Origin: Anaerolineaceae bacterium
GTDB lineage: Bacteria; Chloroflexota; Anaerolineae; Aggregatilineales; Phototrophicaceae
DNA length: 64,000 nucleotides
Direction: 5' to 3'
NCBI GenBank assembly: GCA_002699585.1
Contig: PABP01000038.1
Location: forward strand, 1 to 64,000
Positions 60,374-64,000 of the stretch are shown piece after piece. The first letter of the stretch is position 1, and each line of letters starts with the position of its first letter. The notes beneath the pieces were generated by a model, which saw only the letters and a list, made by a program, of their open reading frames with translations, was not told the DNA's origin and searched no databases. A program made the position numbers and the translations under genes.

Positions 60374-60874
60374 ATGATCGAAACTATCTTTCTCATCGTA
60401 GTCGTCGTCGCAACCCTGCTGGTTGCACTCGTTGCTGGATTTCTCTTCGCCTTTGCTGTTGTCGCCATGCCGGGACTAAAGCAGCTGAATGACGGTGAAT
60501 TCATCCGCGCCTTTCAGCGAATAGATGGCGTCATCCAGAACAATCACCCACTTTTCATGCTCGTCTGGATGGGGTCGGTATTGTTCCTTATCGCGGCAGC
60601 AATCATCAGTTTCACACAATTGGAATCGCTGCCACGCAATTTTCTACTGGCGGCAACCGTGCTCTACATCATGGGTGTGCAAGCACCGACCATTGTAATC
60701 AACGTTCCGCGCAATAATGCCATCCAGAATGTGAATGTCGACACAGTTAATGCGACAGCACTGCATCAGGCTCGTATCGCGTTTGAGGATGGGTGGAATC
60801 GATCCAATCAATTCCGTACTGTGATGGCAATCGCCGTGACAGCCATCCTACTCAGCCTGATTCTCTGGTTGTGA
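60374..60874 (+). CDS. DUF1772 (anthrone-oxygenase-like) membrane protein
   Basis: 166 residues. IFLIVVVVATLLVALVAGFLFAFAVVAMPGLKQL with the family start (GFLFAFAVVAMPGL...D), then a helix, VQAPTIVINVPRNNAIQNV and a final helix (TVMAIAVTAILLSLILWL). This pattern fits DUF1772, which includes fungal anthrone oxygenases; in bacteria the activity is not established. Co-directional in the module C operon. Confidence 0.82.
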   Translation: MIETIFLIVVVVATLLVALVAGFLFAFAVVAMPGLKQLNDGEFIRAFQRIDGVIQNNHPLFMLVWMGSVLFLIAAAIISFTQLESLPRNFLLAATVLYIMGVQAPTIVINVPRNNAIQNVNVDTVNATALHQARIAFEDGWNRSNQFRTVMAIAVTAILLSLILWL

Positions 60875-60939
60875 GCACCAACGCCAGCGCAATCATCTAG
60901 TCTGAATACACAATCATATTGGGAAATGAAAGGTTCACT

Positions 60940-61863
60940 ATGGATATGGCAGTAGAGATTCAGTATCTCAACAAATCATATGGCAAGATGCCGGTTCTAA
61001 AAGATCTCAGCTTCTCAATCCGCAAAGGGGAAATCTTCGGATTGCTTGGACCAAACGGGGCAGGGAAAACGACAACGCTGAACATAATTGAAGGCCTTAA
61101 GCCCCCTGATAGTGGCACAGTAAATGTTCTGGGAATGGACATTATAGCGGATGCACGCAAGGTTAAATCCCGTATTGGGGTGCAGTTGCAAGCAACGAGC
61201 CTGATGCCCGATTTAACCGTTGTCGAACAGGTCATGCTATTCGGATGGCTCTATGACATACCGACCAATCGTAAGCAAGCGATGAGCTTGTTAGACCGTT
61301 TCAACCTGACAGCTAAGGCAAATGACCTACCTGATAATCTCAGCGGTGGACAGAAGCAACGTTTGGCCCTCGCAATTGCGCTGGTAAATGATCCTGAAAT
61401 TCTCTTCCTGGATGAACCAACGACAGGACTTGACCCACAGTCACGCCGCAATCTCTGGGATGTGGTACGAGAACTCCGTGACGAAGGCCGCACCATCGTT
61501 TTGACCACGCATTACATGGAAGAAGCGGAAACTCTAGCGCATCGCGTCGGTATCATCGACGCTGGACAACTGCTAGCACTCGACACACCGGGTGAATTGA
61601 TCGCACAGCTAGATGCAGTAGCTTCAATCACAATTTCCGATGCATTTCGTCAGACTGATCTAAAGAATCTGCCAGCCGTCGAGCATGTACGGGTGGAGGG
61701 AGGCATGACAACGTTATTCACGGATGATGTCCAGACAACGAACAATGCCCTCATGCACCTAGCACAACAGATGCAGATTGTATTGCGCGATCTAAGAATC
61801 CAGCAACCGACACTCGAAGATGTTTTTATCCAACTAACTGGACGCTCGTTGCGTGAAGCATAA
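60940..61863 (+). CDS. ABC-2 transporter ATP-binding protein
   Basis: 307 residues from ATG 60940 (GAAAGG upstream). Walker A GPNGAGKTT (37-45), signature NLSGGQKQRLALAIAL, Walker B ILFLDEPTTGLDP, switch His in LTTHYMEEAE, C-terminal LEDVFIQLTGRSLRE typical of ABC-2 drug or daunorubicin-type exporters. It is not close to the module A ATPase outside the motifs. The permease gene follows after 48 bp. Confidence 0.92.
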   Translation: MDMAVEIQYLNKSYGKMPVLKDLSFSIRKGEIFGLLGPNGAGKTTTLNIIEGLKPPDSGTVNVLGMDIIADARKVKSRIGVQLQATSLMPDLTVVEQVMLFGWLYDIPTNRKQAMSLLDRFNLTAKANDLPDNLSGGQKQRLALAIALVNDPEILFLDEPTTGLDPQSRRNLWDVVRELRDEGRTIVLTTHYMEEAETLAHRVGIIDAGQLLALDTPGELIAQLDAVASITISDAFRQTDLKNLPAVEHVRVEGGMTTLFTDDVQTTNNALMHLAQQMQIVLRDLRIQQPTLEDVFIQLTGRSLREA

Positions 61864-61911
61864 CAGGCAATATCGCTCAATTGTAACATCATACAGATAA
61901 GGGAATATCCA

Positions 61912-62649
61912 ATGATGACACAGACAATTTCAGCATTTTCAATACGCCCGATGTTGGCATTTGTAGTGGCTCAACTCACGGGTCAGCTACGTAACTGGCG
62001 CACCAGTGCAACCACACTTTTTGCACCATTGATGTTACTCTTCGTTTTCACAGTAGTAGGCGAGGACGGTGAGGGGGCAGCACTTGTTCCTTTTGTAGTC
62101 GGATTCACGGTCATGTTCAGTGGGCAGACAATGGCACAAATCCTAATCACATGGCGCAATAATCGTATATTCACCCGTTTATCTGCCACGCCTACGCCGA
62201 CCAGCCATCTGATTGTCGGCACAGTCATCACGCAACTGTTGCTTTTTCTGGTACAAGCCTTGCTCGTGATGCTTGCCAGTCTTGTGCTTCATGATCTCTC
62301 TTTTGATGTGCTTGATCTGATGGCGATTATGGGCGTAATTCTTGTTGGTACCACCCCCTTCCTGAGTTATGGCGCACTTGTTGCCGCTTTCGTCAACAAA
62401 ACTGAAACCGCAGGGATTGTCTATACGTTCACACTCATACCGATGGTTTTTCTCGGCGGAAGCTTGTTTACCATTCCAGGACTCGGTGAATTCGGACGTT
62501 ACCTTCCCACCAATTTGCTCACAGATTTGATACGCCCGTATTTTGGATTTGGTGAGCCGGATGCCATCCCGTTCAGTGTGGTCTTACTCCTGGCCTATTC
62601 GGTGGTTATCACTGGACTTGCGACAATATTTTTCAAAACAGACCGTTAA
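61912..62649 (+). CDS. ABC-2 type permease (partner of preceding ATPase)
   Basis: 245 residues, six helices typical of the short ABC-2 permeases: TSATTLFAPLMLLFVFTVVG, LVPFVVGFTVMFSGQTMAQILITWR, VITQLLLFLVQALLVMLASLV and a C-terminal IPFSVVLLLAYSVVITGLATI. The NNRIFTRLSATPTPTSHLI loop is the usual coupling region. Unlike module A there is only one permease, so it likely forms a homodimer. Confidence 0.9.
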   Translation: MMTQTISAFSIRPMLAFVVAQLTGQLRNWRTSATTLFAPLMLLFVFTVVGEDGEGAALVPFVVGFTVMFSGQTMAQILITWRNNRIFTRLSATPTPTSHLIVGTVITQLLLFLVQALLVMLASLVLHDLSFDVLDLMAIMGVILVGTTPFLSYGALVAAFVNKTETAGIVYTFTLIPMVFLGGSLFTIPGLGEFGRYLPTNLLTDLIRPYFGFGEPDAIPFSVVLLLAYSVVITGLATIFFKTDR

Positions 62650-62790
62650 GTATCTATCTATAAAATCCGCACTTGGGATAGATCTTAAATAGCCAGATGA
62701 GCGAATATCGTGTCACAGGACTTTTGCACCAGCGCATACCCATTTCAACAATCACACATTAACTAACACATCCTAAAACGAGGAAAACTA

Positions 62791-64000
62791 TGAAAACTCA
62801 ATTTCGACTACTAATTGCTATCAGCGTCCTGCTGGCACTACCGTTATTGTGGTCTGCTTCAGGTAATGCACAGGATGTATCGTCAACCTTCACTGACCTG
62901 AACGGACGTTACACGTTTGCCATGCCAGCAGATTGGATTGATGAAAGCACAACGGATTTTAATGTGTTCCGCAATGAGGAAAATATCTATATCTATCTTG
63001 TCGCTGTTTCGGCGGGAAATGTGGATGAGGGCATTGATGCCGCGCTGAACATCACACACCCGGAACTAAACTCTGAACCGGTACAAACGACCACAGCGAA
63101 CGCACCGAACGGTACATGGACGCAAAAGGTTTACATATCAGAAGATGCTTCTATGACTGTTGCAGTGGGTCAGCTTGTTGATGATGCGGCTTATGTGCTC
63201 ATCCTACAAGCCCCTGATGAGGCGTCCGTACAAGCGGCCAGCGATGATTTCACCAGCACATTGCTCAGCTTCACCATTGGCACAACGCTTGATCTAACGA
63301 ATGTACGGTCGCAGCCGATCACACCGGATATGCTAGCTGACCTTGAAAACTACGTTGAAAGCATCAGCACGTTTTATGAGGTGCCGGGTGCAGCCGTCGC
63401 CATCGTGCAAGGTGGAGAAATCATCTATTCACAGGGGTTTGGTGTGGTAGAAACGGGCACAGAACAGGCTGTCACCACTGATACGCTGTTCATGATTGGT
63501 TCAATTGGCAAATCAATGACGACGATGATGATGGGGTCACTGGTAGACGACGGGATTCTGAGTTGGGATACTCCTGCACGTGCTGTCTTCCCGAATTTCA
63601 GCTTATCCAATGAGGACACGGCAGATCAAATCCGCATCCGTGACTTCGTGAATAATATGAGTGGTGTATCAACATATAATGTGCCGCGATATCTCGTCAA
63701 TCAGACACCTGAACAGGTCATTGAATCGCTGGCAACAGTCCCCATGATTGCGCTCCCAGGAGAAGCCTACAGCTACAGCAATCTGATGTTTGCCGTTGGC
63801 GGATATGCCGCTGCTCGCACGGTTGCCGATAGTGATGGCACTGATCTTCACGGCGCGTATACCACACTGATGCAGAAACGCATCTTCGACCCAATTGGGA
63901 TGTCGAACACGACCTTCGATTTTGATGCTGCTATCAGCGACGAAAATCACGCATTACCTCACACATTTGATGTTGTTGCGCGCAATCTCGACGTGATCCC
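62791..64000 (+). CDS. Serine hydrolase, class C beta-lactamase family, with N-terminal domain (cut by window edge)
   Basis: Open from ATG 62791 (SD GAGGAAAA) to the edge, at least 403 codons; the 3' end is outside. Signal peptide (FRLLIAISVLLALPLLWSASGNAQD). Residues ~33-165 form a separate domain (FTDLNGRYTFAMPADWIDE ... DDAAYVLILQAP) that resembles PsbP/DUF1795-like folds. Then the hydrolase domain with S238-I-G-K241 in FMIGSIGKSMTTM and Y-S-N in AYSYSNLMFAVGG. It is the fourth such hydrolase in the window and the last visible gene downstream of module C. Confidence 0.88.

Noticed and set aside
1-64000. CRISPR array or phage genes
   Set aside because: No regularly spaced repeats, Cas genes, terminase, capsid or integrase genes were found.

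Overview
The window looks like chromosomal DNA of a Chloroflexota bacterium, probably from the Anaerolineae side. This is inferred from gene content, since no rRNA or marker gene is present. The clues are very large STAND-type LuxR regulators in series, a secreted PASTA protein, DUF11/DUF5666 surface proteins, many class-C beta-lactamase-like serine hydrolases and a carbohydrate-import cluster with a sulfatase. No tRNA, rRNA, CRISPR array or prophage was seen.

Layout. 0-1 kb: an IS3-family remnant cuts into a decayed NB-ARC/LuxR regulator gene. 1.2-8.2 kb: a PASTA protein, a membrane spermidine-synthase-like protein and a large DUF11 surface protein lie between two diverged direct repeats that each end in a terminator. 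8.3-19.4 kb: a carbohydrate-use cluster, mostly on the minus strand, with a hydroxyacid dehydrogenase, two sugar permeases, a binding protein, a sugar-phosphate isomerase, a sulfatase and a Gfo/Idh/MocA oxidoreductase. A PAS/GAF histidine kinase and its NarL-type regulator sit inside it on the plus strand. 20.3-23.8 kb: an NTF2-like secreted protein, a DUF1059 protein and an NB-ARC/TPR LuxR regulator with a damaged start. 24.1-34.4 kb: two copies of a MalT-like regulator plus a ~78-residue partner gene, followed by an ABC-2 exporter and a quinone-oxidoreductase-like enzyme respectively. 34.5-39.5 kb: serine hydrolases, an SDR dehydrogenase and many gene scars. 39.6-44.8 kb: another NB-ARC LuxR regulator followed by two genes with matching promoters (a SnoaL-like protein and a vanadium-haloperoxidase/PAP2 protein). 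45.4-48.9 kb: a ferritin-like gene, a Crp/Fnr regulator and a ferredoxin-cupin-DUF2892-membrane protein operon. 49.3-54.1 kb: an epoxide hydrolase with a divergent WYL regulator, an IS1182-type fragment, a serine hydrolase and an S33 hydrolase. 54.4-64 kb: the third regulator/small-protein module, leading into a long operon with a second ABC-2 exporter and a serine hydrolase cut by the window edge.

The main themes are three. (1) A module made of a ~880-residue STAND/MalT-like regulator and a small partner protein occurs three times, each time upstream of different transport or redox genes. (2) A compact Crp/Fnr regulon can be read in the DNA: two operators with the same orientation, spacer and distance to the -10 box. 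(3) Two adjacent genes share a promoter with a palindrome abutting the -35 box. Between these lie remnants of at least three kinds of mobile element (IS3, IS1182-type, serine resolvase) and several broken genes. Most functions are family assignments made by eye from the protein sequences.
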